From the NCBI GenBank assembly GCA_910587905.1, contig CAJUOF010000016.1:1-12763 (forward strand): DNA of 12,763 nt, read 5' to 3'. This DNA is from an uncultured Lachnospiraceae bacterium (GTDB lineage Bacteria > Bacillota_A > Clostridia > Lachnospirales > Lachnospiraceae). The notes under the pieces were generated by a model. The model made no database searches and was not told the origin of the DNA. It was given only the letters and a program-made list of their open reading frames with translations. The position numbers and the translations under genes are program-made. This document shows, one piece after another, positions 1 to 6,050 of the stretch. How positions within the stretch are numbered: the stretch's first letter is position 1; each line of letters starts with the position of its first letter.

Positions 1-40
1 GGAGCGGATTGGCAGGAGATTCAGAAAGGAGGCCGCCTGA
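1..40 (+). CDS. C-terminal end of an upstream gene, probably the Liv-type permease (partial)
   Basis: The reading frame starting at base 2 gives ERIGRRFRKEAA and stops at a TGA (38-40) whose last base is the A of the next gene's ATG. The TGATG overlap and the strong AAAGGAGG (26-33) inside this frame imply translational coupling to livG. A short basic tail is usual at the cytoplasmic end of a LivM-like membrane permease, and in this transporter family the permease commonly precedes the LivG ATPase. Only twelve codons are visible, so the identity rests on gene order rather than on sequence. Confidence 0.5.
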   Translation, partial: ERIGRRFRKEAA

Positions 41-750
41 TGGGGATTCTTGAGGTGAAGAACGTGACAAAGCATTTTGGCGGCCTGGTGGCCAACAGTG
101 ACGTGTCTTTTTCCGTGGAGCGGGGACAGGTGTACGGCATTGTCGGGCCCAACGGCGCCGGAAAGACAACCATGTTCAACATGATCAGCGGGACTTTCCA
201 TCCCACGTCGGGGCAGATTTTGTTTAAGGGCGAGGACATTACGAGGAAGCCGGCCTATGAGATCTGCAAGCGCCACATCGGCAGGACGTTCCAGATTCCG
301 CTGGCCCTGGACAAGATGACGGTGCTGGAGAACGTGACCGTGGGCGCCATGGTCCACACGCCGAAGACGGAGACGGCGAAGGAGTTTGCGGCGGAGATTT
401 TGGCCTACGTGGGCATGGAGGGGCAGCGGGATTTGATGGCGGAGTCCTTGAGCGTAATCCAGAAAAAGAGGCTGGAGATTGCGAGGGCCTTAAGCACGAA
501 GCCGGAGTTGATTCTTCTTGACGAGTCCATGGCGGGCTTAAACGGCCAGGAGCGGGACGACGCCATCGCCCTGATCAAAAAGATCAACGGGGACGGGATC
601 ACGGTCCTCATGATCGAGCATGTGATGCGGGTGGTCATGAGTGTCTGTGACCAGGTGCTGGTGCTGCAGAACGGCATGAGGATCGCTGAGGGGACGCCGG
701 AGGAGATCACGCGGGACGAGAGGGTCATTGCGGCCTATTTGGGGGATTGA
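40..750 (+). CDS. livG: LivG-type ABC transporter ATP-binding protein
   Basis: This is one of the two cytoplasmic ATPases that power a branched-chain-amino-acid-type (HAAT family) importer. The 236 residues carry a Walker A at 36-44 (GPNGAGKTT), a Q-loop Gln at 85 in RTFQIP, a Walker B at 157-162 (LILLDE) followed by SMAGLN, and an H-loop His at 194 (IEHVM). The AGLN motif and the length of about 236 are typical of LivG. The ABC signature at 137-141 reads LSVIQ, not LSGGQ, and Walker B is followed by Ser rather than Pro; both deviations occur in some LivG subgroups. The ATG at 40 has an AAAGGAGG six bases upstream and overlaps the preceding stop. The stop lies just before livF. The real substrate is not shown by this protein; the downstream catabolic genes hint at an organic acid. 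Confidence 0.92.
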   Translation: MGILEVKNVTKHFGGLVANSDVSFSVERGQVYGIVGPNGAGKTTMFNMISGTFHPTSGQILFKGEDITRKPAYEICKRHIGRTFQIPLALDKMTVLENVTVGAMVHTPKTETAKEFAAEILAYVGMEGQRDLMAESLSVIQKKRLEIARALSTKPELILLDESMAGLNGQERDDAIALIKKINGDGITVLMIEHVMRVVMSVCDQVLVLQNGMRIAEGTPEEITRDERVIAAYLGD

Positions 751-752
751 TT

Positions 753-1460
753 ATGCTGAAAGTATCGAACATAGTGACCGGCTACAACAGCTCCCTGGCA
801 GTGCTTGGAGGGGTCAGTTTTGACGTGAAGGAGAGGGAGATCGTGGCGATTTTGGGCTCCAACGGGGCGGGGAAGTCGACCACCCTCCGGACGGTGGCGG
901 GACTTATGAGACCCTGGGAGGGGAGCGTGGTGTTTTCCGGCGAGGACATTTCCGGGGTGCCGGCCCACGAGGTGGTGAGAAAGGGACTCTCCCTGGTGCC
1001 GGAGGGGCGGCTCCTCTTCGGCAAGCTGACGGTGCACGAAAACCTGACCATGGGGGCGTTCACCAGGAAGGACAGGGCGGAGATCCAGGATTCCCTGGAC
1101 ATGGTCTACACCCTGTTTCCCAGGGTGAAGGAGCGGATGCACCAGAAGGCGAACACCCTCTCCGGCGGCGAACAGCAGATGGTCGCCATCGCCAGGGGGC
1201 TGATGTCGAAGCCCAGGCTCCTGATTCTGGACGAGCCTTCCCTGGGGCTGGCGCCGAAGCTGGTGAAAGAGGTGTTCGCCTTCGTGAAGGAGATCAACCG
1301 GAAGGGGATCTCCGTGCTGATCGTGGAGCAGAACGTGAAGGAGACGCTGCTGCTTTCCGACCGGGCCTTTATCATCCAGGACGGAAAGACCACCTTTGAC
1401 GGAAGGTCGGAGGAGCTTATGGACGACGACAACGTGCGCAAGGCGTATCTTGGGATGTAA
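753..1460 (+). CDS. livF: LivF-type ABC transporter ATP-binding protein
   Basis: This is the second ATPase of the Liv-type importer, expected to pair with LivG under the two permeases. The 235 residues have a Walker A at 35-43 (GSNGAGKST), the LivF-specific replacement of the Q-loop by VPEGRLLF (82-89), a canonical signature LSGGE at 136-140, Walker B LLILDE at 156-161 with PSLGLAP, and a VEQN switch region. The usual LivF length is about 235. An in-frame TTG at 747 would add two residues, but ATG 753 is preferred because GGGGGA (741-746) sits six bases before it. It begins two bases after the livG stop, so the two genes are co-translated. A large palindromic element follows the stop almost at once. 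Confidence 0.93.
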   Translation: MLKVSNIVTGYNSSLAVLGGVSFDVKEREIVAILGSNGAGKSTTLRTVAGLMRPWEGSVVFSGEDISGVPAHEVVRKGLSLVPEGRLLFGKLTVHENLTMGAFTRKDRAEIQDSLDMVYTLFPRVKERMHQKANTLSGGEQQMVAIARGLMSKPRLLILDEPSLGLAPKLVKEVFAFVKEINRKGISVLIVEQNVKETLLLSDRAFIIQDGKTTFDGRSEELMDDDNVRKAYLGM

Positions 1461-1464
1461 GGTG

Positions 1465-1684
1465 ATGGGACAGGTAATTGCGGGACCCAAAGCTGAGGGA
1501 ATATTCTGGCAATATGTCCGTCCAAAGTCTGCTGCGCCAAGCGTTCCGGCAAGCCCAGAACCGTAGAAGTCACTCGGGATTCGTCCCTCCTGCCTTCTCT
1601 GGTCTTGCTTCCACGGTGCAGAGGGCTTTTCTCGGAAATATTGCCAGAATATTCAATAAAGTTTTGAGCCCCGCAGTTACCCAT
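1465..1684. repeat. Large imperfect palindromic intergenic element (about 220 bp)
   Basis: This fills most of the 284-bp gap between livF and the dehydrogenase gene. The outer pair is ATGGG (1465-1469) with CCCAT (1680-1684). GGTAATTGCGGG (1473-1484) pairs with CCCGCAGTTACC (1671-1682 region), with one T-G wobble. A perfect 17-bp pair follows: GAATATTCTGGCAATAT (1499-1515) with ATATTGCCAGAATATTC (1638-1654). Weaker pairing continues inward to AGAAG (1565-1569) with CTTCT (1594-1598), and the apex is GGGA-TTCG-TCCC (1576-1587), a UUCG-loop hairpin if transcribed. No transposase, flanking target duplication or convincing coding frame is present. It could be a MITE-like repeat or a structured RNA. 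The arms are read directly; the folding is done by eye. Confidence 0.75.
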
Positions 1685-1744
1685 GGGTTTCGGGTGCGGG
1701 AAGCATCCTATAGGAACATATTTGATTGAGAAAAGGAGAATGAA

Positions 1745-2623
1745 ATGAAGATTGGATTTATTGGATTGGGAATCATGGGGACTCCCATGGCGAAAAACCT
1801 GCTGGGGGCGGGACATGAGCTGGTGGTGTACGACAGGTCTGAGGAAAAGATGGGCGAGGTCGTGAAGGCGGGGGCCAGGGGCGCCGCTTCTTCCAGGGAG
1901 GTGGCGGAGAAGTGCCGCCTGGTGATCACCATGGTTCCCAACTCGCCCCACGTGAAGGCGGCGGTCCTCGGGAAGGACGGCGTGCTGGAGGGGGCGAAGG
2001 CGGGGGACATCCTCATTGACATGAGCTCCATCGCCCCCCTGGCTTCCCAGGAGGTTTACAAGGCCTGCCGGGAGAAGGGGGTCCGCATGATCGACGCCCC
2101 CGTGTCCGGCGGGGAGCCGAAGGCCATCGACGGGACGCTCTCCATCATGGTGGGCGGTGACAGGGAGACTTTTGACGAGGTGTATGACGTGCTGATGGTC
2201 ATGGGCGGGAGCGCCGTGTACTGCGGGGACAGCGGGGCCGGAAACATGACGAAGCTGGCCAACCAGATCATCGTGGCCGTGAACATTGCGGCCGTGTCGG
2301 AAGCTTTCATGCTGGCCTCCAAGGCGGGGGTGGACCCGGAGAAGGTCTTTGACGCCATCCGGGGCGGCCTGGCGGGTTCCACGGTCATGGAAGCCAAGGT
2401 TCCCAAGATCCTCGGAAGGGATTTCTCTCCCGGCTTCCGCATTGACTTACATATCAAGGACTTGAACAACGCCATCGAGACGGGCCACGGCGTGGGCGCC
2501 CCGCTGTTTCTGACCACGCAGGTGCAGGAAATGCTGGAACGGCTTCATTTCGACGGCTGCGGCTCCGACGACCACAGCGCCATTGTGAAGTACTATGAGA
2601 AGCTTTGCGGGAGCGAGATTTAG
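1745..2623 (+). CDS. NAD-dependent beta-hydroxyacid dehydrogenase, tartronate-semialdehyde reductase (GarR) type
   Basis: This is a cytoplasmic oxidoreductase of the 3-hydroxyisobutyrate dehydrogenase / 2-hydroxy-3-oxopropionate reductase family. The 292 residues match the usual family length. The N-terminal Rossmann motif is GFIGLGIMGTPMAKNL (4-19). The substrate-binding block DAPVSGGEPKAIDGTL is at 117-132, and the catalytic Lys is K170 in GNMTKLANQ, with N173. Asp30 at the end of the second strand (VVYDRS) suggests NAD(H) preference over NADP; this is inference. ATG 1745 follows AAGGAG (1733-1738) at six bases. The aldolase next door would supply tartronate semialdehyde for reduction to glycerate, which favours a GarR role over valine catabolism. 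Other beta-hydroxyacids, such as succinic semialdehyde or methyltartronate semialdehyde, cannot be excluded. Confidence 0.9.
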   Translation: MKIGFIGLGIMGTPMAKNLLGAGHELVVYDRSEEKMGEVVKAGARGAASSREVAEKCRLVITMVPNSPHVKAAVLGKDGVLEGAKAGDILIDMSSIAPLASQEVYKACREKGVRMIDAPVSGGEPKAIDGTLSIMVGGDRETFDEVYDVLMVMGGSAVYCGDSGAGNMTKLANQIIVAVNIAAVSEAFMLASKAGVDPEKVFDAIRGGLAGSTVMEAKVPKILGRDFSPGFRIDLHIKDLNNAIETGHGVGAPLFLTTQVQEMLERLHFDGCGSDDHSAIVKYYEKLCGSEI

Positions 2624-2681
2624 GCAGTTGCGAAACGCAAAAACAGAATCCGCTTTGCAATTTCGAGTTTCGCAATTGCCT
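2622..2681 (+). repeat. Intercistronic inverted repeat / RNA hairpin
   Basis: The 91-bp gap between the dehydrogenase and aldolase genes begins with a palindrome overlapping the stop codon. AGGCAGTTGCGAAAC (2622-2636) pairs with GTTTCGCAATTGCCT (2667-2681); 14 of 15 bases pair and the exception is a G-U wobble in the + strand RNA. GCAAA (2637-2641) can extend the stem inward with TTTGC (2654-2658). A smaller alternative hairpin TTGCG-AAA-CGCAA (2628-2640) competes with it. No T-run follows, so it is not a simple intrinsic terminator. A role in transcript stability or in tuning downstream expression is inference. Confidence 0.65.
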
Positions 2682-2714
2682 ATGAGTACAAATAAAAGGT
2701 GAGAGGTGGTCAGA

Positions 2715-3509
2715 ATGTTAAAGAAGGACGAGGTTTTATTTAACAAAGTAAAATGGATGTTAAAGGAGGGGAAGCGGACCGTCGGCTCCTGGCTGCAGCT
2801 TGGAAGCCCGATTTCTGCGGAGATCTTGGCGAAGGCGGGGCCGGACTGGCTGATGGTGGACTGTGAGCACGGGCCCTACGACATCCCGACGCTGACGAGC
2901 GAGCTCCAGGCCATGGCAAAATATGACGTGGTGCCCCTTGCGAGGGCGCTCTGGAATGACTTTGTGATGATCAAGCAGATCCTGGACACGGGCGTCATGG
3001 GGATCCTGGTGCCCTACGTGAGCACCAGGGAGGAGGCGGAGCGGGCGGTGAAAGCCTGCAAGTATCCGACTCTCGGCATCCGGGGCGTGGCGGGAAGCCC
3101 CAGGGGTTCCGGCTACGGGATGGACGGGAAGCGGTATCTGGCGAATGCCAACGACCAGATTTTGGTCATGACCCAGGTGGAGACTCCGGAGGCGGTGAGG
3201 AACATCGAGGAGCTGGTGACGGTGGAGGGGCTGGACGGCATCTTCATCGGGCCCATGGATCTGAGCTGTTCCATGGGACACTTCGCCGATCCCGGCGCCC
3301 CCGAGGTGCAGGAGGCGATCCACCATGTGGAGGAGGTGGTATTCGCCAGCGACAAGTTCCTGGGGACGGTGGCGGCGGACATGGAGGCGGCCAGAAAGCT
3401 TTATGACAGGGGCTATGGCCTGGTGGTGCCCATGTCCGACAGCACGGCCCTCGGGAAGCTGGCGAAGAATACCTTCGACCGGTTCCGGGAGCTGTATCCG
3501 GAAGGGTAG
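2715..3509 (+). CDS. HpcH/HpaI family class II aldolase (2-keto-3-deoxy-glucarate / GarL type)
   Basis: This metal-dependent pyruvate aldolase would cleave a 2-keto-3-deoxy acid to pyruvate plus an aldehyde. The 264 residues match the family. Visible active-site residues are His52 (VDCEHGPYD, catalytic base), Arg77 (VPLAR), metal ligand Glu156 (TQVET) and metal ligand Asp182 (FIGPMDLS). The spacing closely follows GarL and HpcH. GVMGILVPYV (93-102) and KYPTLGIRG (116-124) are further family blocks. ATG 2715 is chosen over the in-frame GTG at 2706 because GAGAGGTGG (2701-2709) is then correctly placed. With the preceding GarR-type reductase it forms a plausible pyruvate plus tartronate-semialdehyde to glycerate route. 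Exact substrate is uncertain: glucarate-derived, hydroxyheptanedioate and rhamnonate-derived acids are all handled by this fold. It is the last gene before the terminator. Confidence 0.9.
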   Translation: MLKKDEVLFNKVKWMLKEGKRTVGSWLQLGSPISAEILAKAGPDWLMVDCEHGPYDIPTLTSELQAMAKYDVVPLARALWNDFVMIKQILDTGVMGILVPYVSTREEAERAVKACKYPTLGIRGVAGSPRGSGYGMDGKRYLANANDQILVMTQVETPEAVRNIEELVTVEGLDGIFIGPMDLSCSMGHFADPGAPEVQEAIHHVEEVVFASDKFLGTVAADMEAARKLYDRGYGLVVPMSDSTALGKLAKNTFDRFRELYPEG

Positions 3510-3532
3510 GAAATCGGTTTTGGTTGTAAGCG

Positions 3533-3571
3533 GGCAGGGGAGGATTCTTTTCCCCTGCCTGTGTATTTTTT
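3533..3571 (+). terminator. Intrinsic terminator of the liv-reductase-aldolase operon
   Basis: GGCAGGGGA (3533-3541) pairs perfectly with TCCCCTGCC (3551-3559) around a nine-base loop. It is followed by TGTGTATTTTTT, a U-tract interrupted at its start. It lies 24 bases after the aldolase stop. Confidence 0.9.
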
Positions 3572-3586
3572 GTCGAAAAATGACAA

Positions 3587-3633
3587 TTTATGCTTTTTAT
3601 AGCATAAAATTGATTATTTCGAAAGTTTATGCT
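3587..3633. promoter_or_regulatory. TTTATGCT repeats around the promoter (candidate operator)
   Basis: The 8-mer TTTATGCT occurs at 3587-3594 and again at 3626-3633, where it overlaps the -10 box. Its exact reverse complement AGCATAAA lies at 3601-3608. The first pair extends outward with CAA/TTG, allowing one extra A. The middle copy can form an inverted repeat with either flank. Three sites framing and overlapping a -35/-10 pair suggest a repressor binding region; no regulator gene is adjacent, so autoregulation or a distant regulator is inference. Confidence 0.5.
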
Positions 3634-3638
3634 ATGAT
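3610..3638 (+). promoter_or_regulatory. Sigma-A type promoter with extended -10 for the AAA/DUF4143 gene
   Basis: The -35 is TTGATT (3610-3615), the spacer is 17 bp, and the -10 is TATGAT (3633-3638), preceded by TGC to give an extended -10. Transcription would start near 3645. GGGAGGA (3648-3654) then serves the ATG at 3662, giving a short leader. Confidence 0.75.
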
Positions 3639-3661
3639 AAGGGCGACGGGAGGAATGCGCC

Positions 3662-4981
3662 ATGATCGGATCACATGAACTTAAGAAACGGGATCAATAC
3701 TTGAGAAAGCTGATCGGCTTTCGGGACACACAACCGGTAAAGGTTATTACCGGTATCCGCCGCTGCGGAAAATCCAGCCTGTTAAAGCTGATGGTCCGGC
3801 ATTTGCAGGAAACGGGCATCAAACCGGAGCAGATCGTGGAGATGAACTTTGAGTCCCACGATTTTCGGAATATGACCTCGGATGAGATATATCATTATGT
3901 AAAGGAATGGATCGTCCCGGGCAAGCGGACGTACCTTTTTTTTGACGAGCTGCAGAGGATTCGTGCGTGGGAGGATGCGGTCAATTCCTTCCGTGTGGAC
4001 TTTGACTGCGACATTTATATCACCGGGTCCAATGCCTTCCTGCTGTCCTCCGAGTATTCCACCTACCTTTCGGACCGTTGCGTGGAGATCAAAATGCTGC
4101 CGTTATCGTTTCGGGAATTTCTTGATTTCCACGGCTTTCACCTGCGGGAAACCGGCAGTGTCCTGGGCGGAATGCGCCGGCAGGCATTTGATCAGAATGG
4201 AGAGCGCTATGACATGCGGGAGGTGTTTGAAGCCTACATGCGTTTTGGAGGGATGCCGGGAATTGCGGATCTGGGGCTGGATCAGGAAAAAGCCCTGGCT
4301 CTCCTGGACGGCATTTACTCCACGGTAGTGGTGCGGGACATCCTGGAGCGTGAAAGACGGCGAGGACAGAGACAGATTACCGACTCTGCGCTTCTGCGCA
4401 AGATTGTTCTGTTCCTGGCAGACAATATCGGCAGCAGCGTTTCCGTTTCTTCGATCGGCAATACGCTGATGAACGAGGGGCTTCTGGAGGGGGGGAAGCG
4501 AAAGGGGACGCCCAGCACTCACACGGTTCAGGCATATATCGGTGCACTGCTGGAGAGCTGCTTCTTCTATGAGATCAAACGTTTTGACATCAAGGGAAGG
4601 GAGTACCTGCGCACCCTCGGCAAGTATTATATCGTGGACATCGGGCTTCGGAATTATCTGCTGGGTTTCCGCAACCGTGACAGCGGCCATGCCATTGAAA
4701 ATGTGGTCTACTTCGAATTGCTCCGCAGGGGGTATGATGTGGCCATTGGAAAGATCGACAACCAGGAAGTAGATTTTATCGCCACGACTGCGGATGATAA
4801 ACAGTATATCCAGGTCACGGAATCCATGCGGAGTGAGGATGTCCGCCAAAGGGTGCTTTCCCCCCTTCGGAAAATCCGGGACAACTACGAGAAGAGCGTG
4901 CTGTCGCTGGAACCCGGCCTCGATTCCTCCTATGACGGCATCAAGTCGCTGAACCTCATTGACTGGCTGCTTGCCGATTGA
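3662..4981 (+). CDS. AAA family ATPase with C-terminal DUF4143 (AAA_14 type)
   Basis: This 439-residue protein is of a family common in mobile and defence-rich regions but without a settled function. The N-terminal ATPase has Walker A GIRRCGKSS (31-39), Walker B YLFFDE (91-96) and a sensor-like TGSNAFLLS (121-129). LSDRCVEIKMLPLSFREF (136-153) is the usual AAA_14 continuation. The C-terminal half has the DUF4143 layout, with a winged-helix-like stretch near 240-300 and a PD-(D/E)xK-like remnant: Glu346, VDF at 370-372, and IQVTES at 383-388. There the position normally occupied by the ExK lysine is Thr386, so nuclease activity is doubtful. It has its own promoter and a good RBS. Codon use is visibly more AT-rich than in the flanking operons, consistent with acquisition. 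No partner gene follows; the next DNA is gene debris. Confidence 0.88.
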   Translation: MIGSHELKKRDQYLRKLIGFRDTQPVKVITGIRRCGKSSLLKLMVRHLQETGIKPEQIVEMNFESHDFRNMTSDEIYHYVKEWIVPGKRTYLFFDELQRIRAWEDAVNSFRVDFDCDIYITGSNAFLLSSEYSTYLSDRCVEIKMLPLSFREFLDFHGFHLRETGSVLGGMRRQAFDQNGERYDMREVFEAYMRFGGMPGIADLGLDQEKALALLDGIYSTVVVRDILERERRRGQRQITDSALLRKIVLFLADNIGSSVSVSSIGNTLMNEGLLEGGKRKGTPSTHTVQAYIGALLESCFFYEIKRFDIKGREYLRTLGKYYIVDIGLRNYLLGFRNRDSGHAIENVVYFELLRRGYDVAIGKIDNQEVDFIATTADDKQYIQVTESMRSEDVRQRVLSPLRKIRDNYEKSVLSLEPGLDSSYDGIKSLNLIDWLLAD

Positions 4982-5027
4982 CCAACGCTTTGCCGGGCCG
5001 ACGGCGCCTGGGAAACGTGGGAGACCG

Positions 5028-5225
5028 TCAGAACTGACACTTTGAAAAGTCGATTTCCAGACGGTCATAAATGTCGACTTTGACGACGTCGGAAAAGGAG
5101 TAAATGGCGGGGGCTGCAGCCTGTTCCATGTTGTACACGAGGACGGTCTGCTTCATCGGGTCAACGATCCAGTATTCCCGGACGCCGGCTTCCCGGTACA
5201 GGGAAAGCTTCGTGTAGTAGTCCAT
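5028..5225 (-). pseudogene. 3' remnant of a Uma2/DUF820 family endonuclease-like gene
   Basis: The - strand encodes 65 residues with the C-terminal hallmark of Uma2 proteins: KLSLYREAGVREYWIVDP, then VLVYNME and the tail IYDRLEIDFS. Intact family members are about 190 residues; here the N-terminal two thirds, including most of the PD-(D/E)xK catalytic core, are missing. Reading upstream in frame from 5225, only thirteen more codons are open before a TAA at 5265-5267, and they do not resemble the family. No ribosome binding site precedes the Met codon. The gene was therefore cut near 5226, at the same point where the + strand reading frame begins. The fragment is probably not functional. Confidence 0.82.
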
Positions 5226-5784
5226 GGCTCTGCTTCCGGAGACAGAAGAGGAAATGTATGAGGTTTACGGAAGGTATGGGAATCAGTTGATTTATAGGAT
5301 TGTCTCAAGGGAGGATGGACATGGGATTCTGGAAAGCCTGAATTTGGAGACGGGGGAGATTACCAGGCCGCTTGGCGAGAGGAACGTGAACAGCCGCATA
5401 AGCATGGACGGGGATCTGGCGGCATGTGCCATTCTGGAAAACGGAGACCGCAGAGTGGTAGAACTGGGTTTGGATACCGGGGAATGGCGTGAGACTGCGC
5501 CGGAGCTCGGGGAGGCGGCGATACTTTTCTGGAGTTTGGAAATGAAGACGGCGACGGTGTACGAGGACGGAGGCCGCTACAAAGTCTATCAATACCTGGA
5601 CGACGGTACCTGCAGACTGGTCCGGGACGAAGATGATTCTTCTTACCGGGAGGTGATCGCAGTAAAAGACGGCCGGGGCGTCGGAGTGTCATATAAAGAT
5701 ATGGGAGCGCAGTTTCGTATGGCGTTTCAGGAGAAAGAGGATTATCTTGCCGGGAAAAATAACTGGACGGTGATGGAGTATTAG
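5224..5784 (+). pseudogene. Probable 5'-truncated gene of unknown function (beta-rich protein)
   Basis: The open frame gives 186 residues rich in Gly, Asp and Glu, with short strand-turn patterns such as NSRISMDGDLAACAIL and KVYQYLDDGTCRLV. These resemble blades of a beta-propeller-like extracytoplasmic protein. I do not recognise the family. The composition looks like real coding sequence, but nothing suitable lies before the ATG at 5224: no Shine-Dalgarno, no signal peptide and no promoter. The next Met (5254) also lacks a well-spaced site. The first codon coincides with the breakpoint of the reversed Uma2 remnant, so the simplest reading is that one deletion removed the 5' ends of two divergent genes. 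It ends 17 bases before a lipoprotein signal-peptide remnant. An intact small cytoplasmic protein is possible but less likely. Confidence 0.5.
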
Positions 5785-5801
5785 GAGATTCCGGGGAGAA
5801 C

Positions 5802-5921
5802 ATGAAGAGAAAAGTGATTGTTGTTTTTATGATATTACTGTTTGCACTGTTTGACGGTTTGATATCTGGCTGCGGGACGAAAAAAATTACTCTGACCTGG
5901 GCTCTATTCAATGCTCTTTGA
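5802..5921 (+). pseudogene. 5' remnant of a lipoprotein gene (39 codons)
   Basis: ATG 5802 follows GGGGAG (5793-5798) and opens a frame with a clear lipoprotein signal: MKRK, a hydrophobic stretch VIVVFMILLFALFDGL, then the lipobox ISGC with Cys24. After GTKK comes ITLTWALFNAL and a TGA at 5919-5921. The mature part looks like the first strand of an extracellular solute-binding-type lipoprotein, but only fifteen residues after the Cys remain. No continuing frame is visible downstream before the terminator. It could instead be a genuine tiny lipoprotein; truncation is the better explanation in this debris-rich stretch. Confidence 0.55.
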
Positions 5922-5974
5922 TGTGACTGGATTGTCAAGACATGTATTTTTATACCTGATATCGGATAAGCATG

Positions 5975-5999
5975 GCACTTCCGAAGTGCAAAGCTTCGG
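5975..5999 (+). other. Overlapping alternative hairpins ahead of the terminator
   Basis: GCACTT-CCG-AAGTGC (5975-5989) is a perfect six-bp hairpin. Its right arm overlaps CCGAAG (5981-5986), which can instead pair with CTTCGG (5994-5999). The two folds exclude each other. They lie 14-38 bases before the terminator stem. Otherwise 5922-6012 shows no gene. Confidence 0.35.
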
Positions 6000-6012
6000 G
6001 CGTTATAGAAAG

Positions 6013-6043
6013 CGAGGAGGGGAAAGCCCCTCCTCGAATTTTT
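6013..6043. terminator. Strong intrinsic terminator between convergent units
   Basis: CGAGGAGGGG (6013-6022), loop AAAG, and CCCCTCCTCG (6027-6036) form a perfect 10-bp GC-rich stem. On the + strand it is followed by AATTTTT. On the - strand the stem lies 15 bases past the permease stop and is followed by the weaker CTTTCTATAA. It probably ends both the + strand debris region and the - strand exporter operon. Confidence 0.88.
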
Positions 6044-6050
6044 GGTAACC

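Noticed and set aside
1478..1729. Open frame of 83 codons across the livF-reductase gap
   Set aside because: It lies on the arms of the palindrome, has no ribosome binding site, and open frames on both strands are a by-product of the inverted repeat.
735..1951. Long - strand open frames opposite livF and the palindrome
   Set aside because: They are rich in His, Arg, Pro and Leu, as expected of antisense frames in GC-rich genes, and match no domain.
2655..2687. Possible promoter (TTGCAA and TATGAG) before the aldolase gene
   Set aside because: The spacer is 20 bp and the -10 is weak; the gap is better explained by the hairpin.
5023..5066. Inverted repeat GACCGTC / GACGGTC
   Set aside because: Seven-bp arms 30 bp apart at the end of a coding remnant, with no T-run; within chance expectation.
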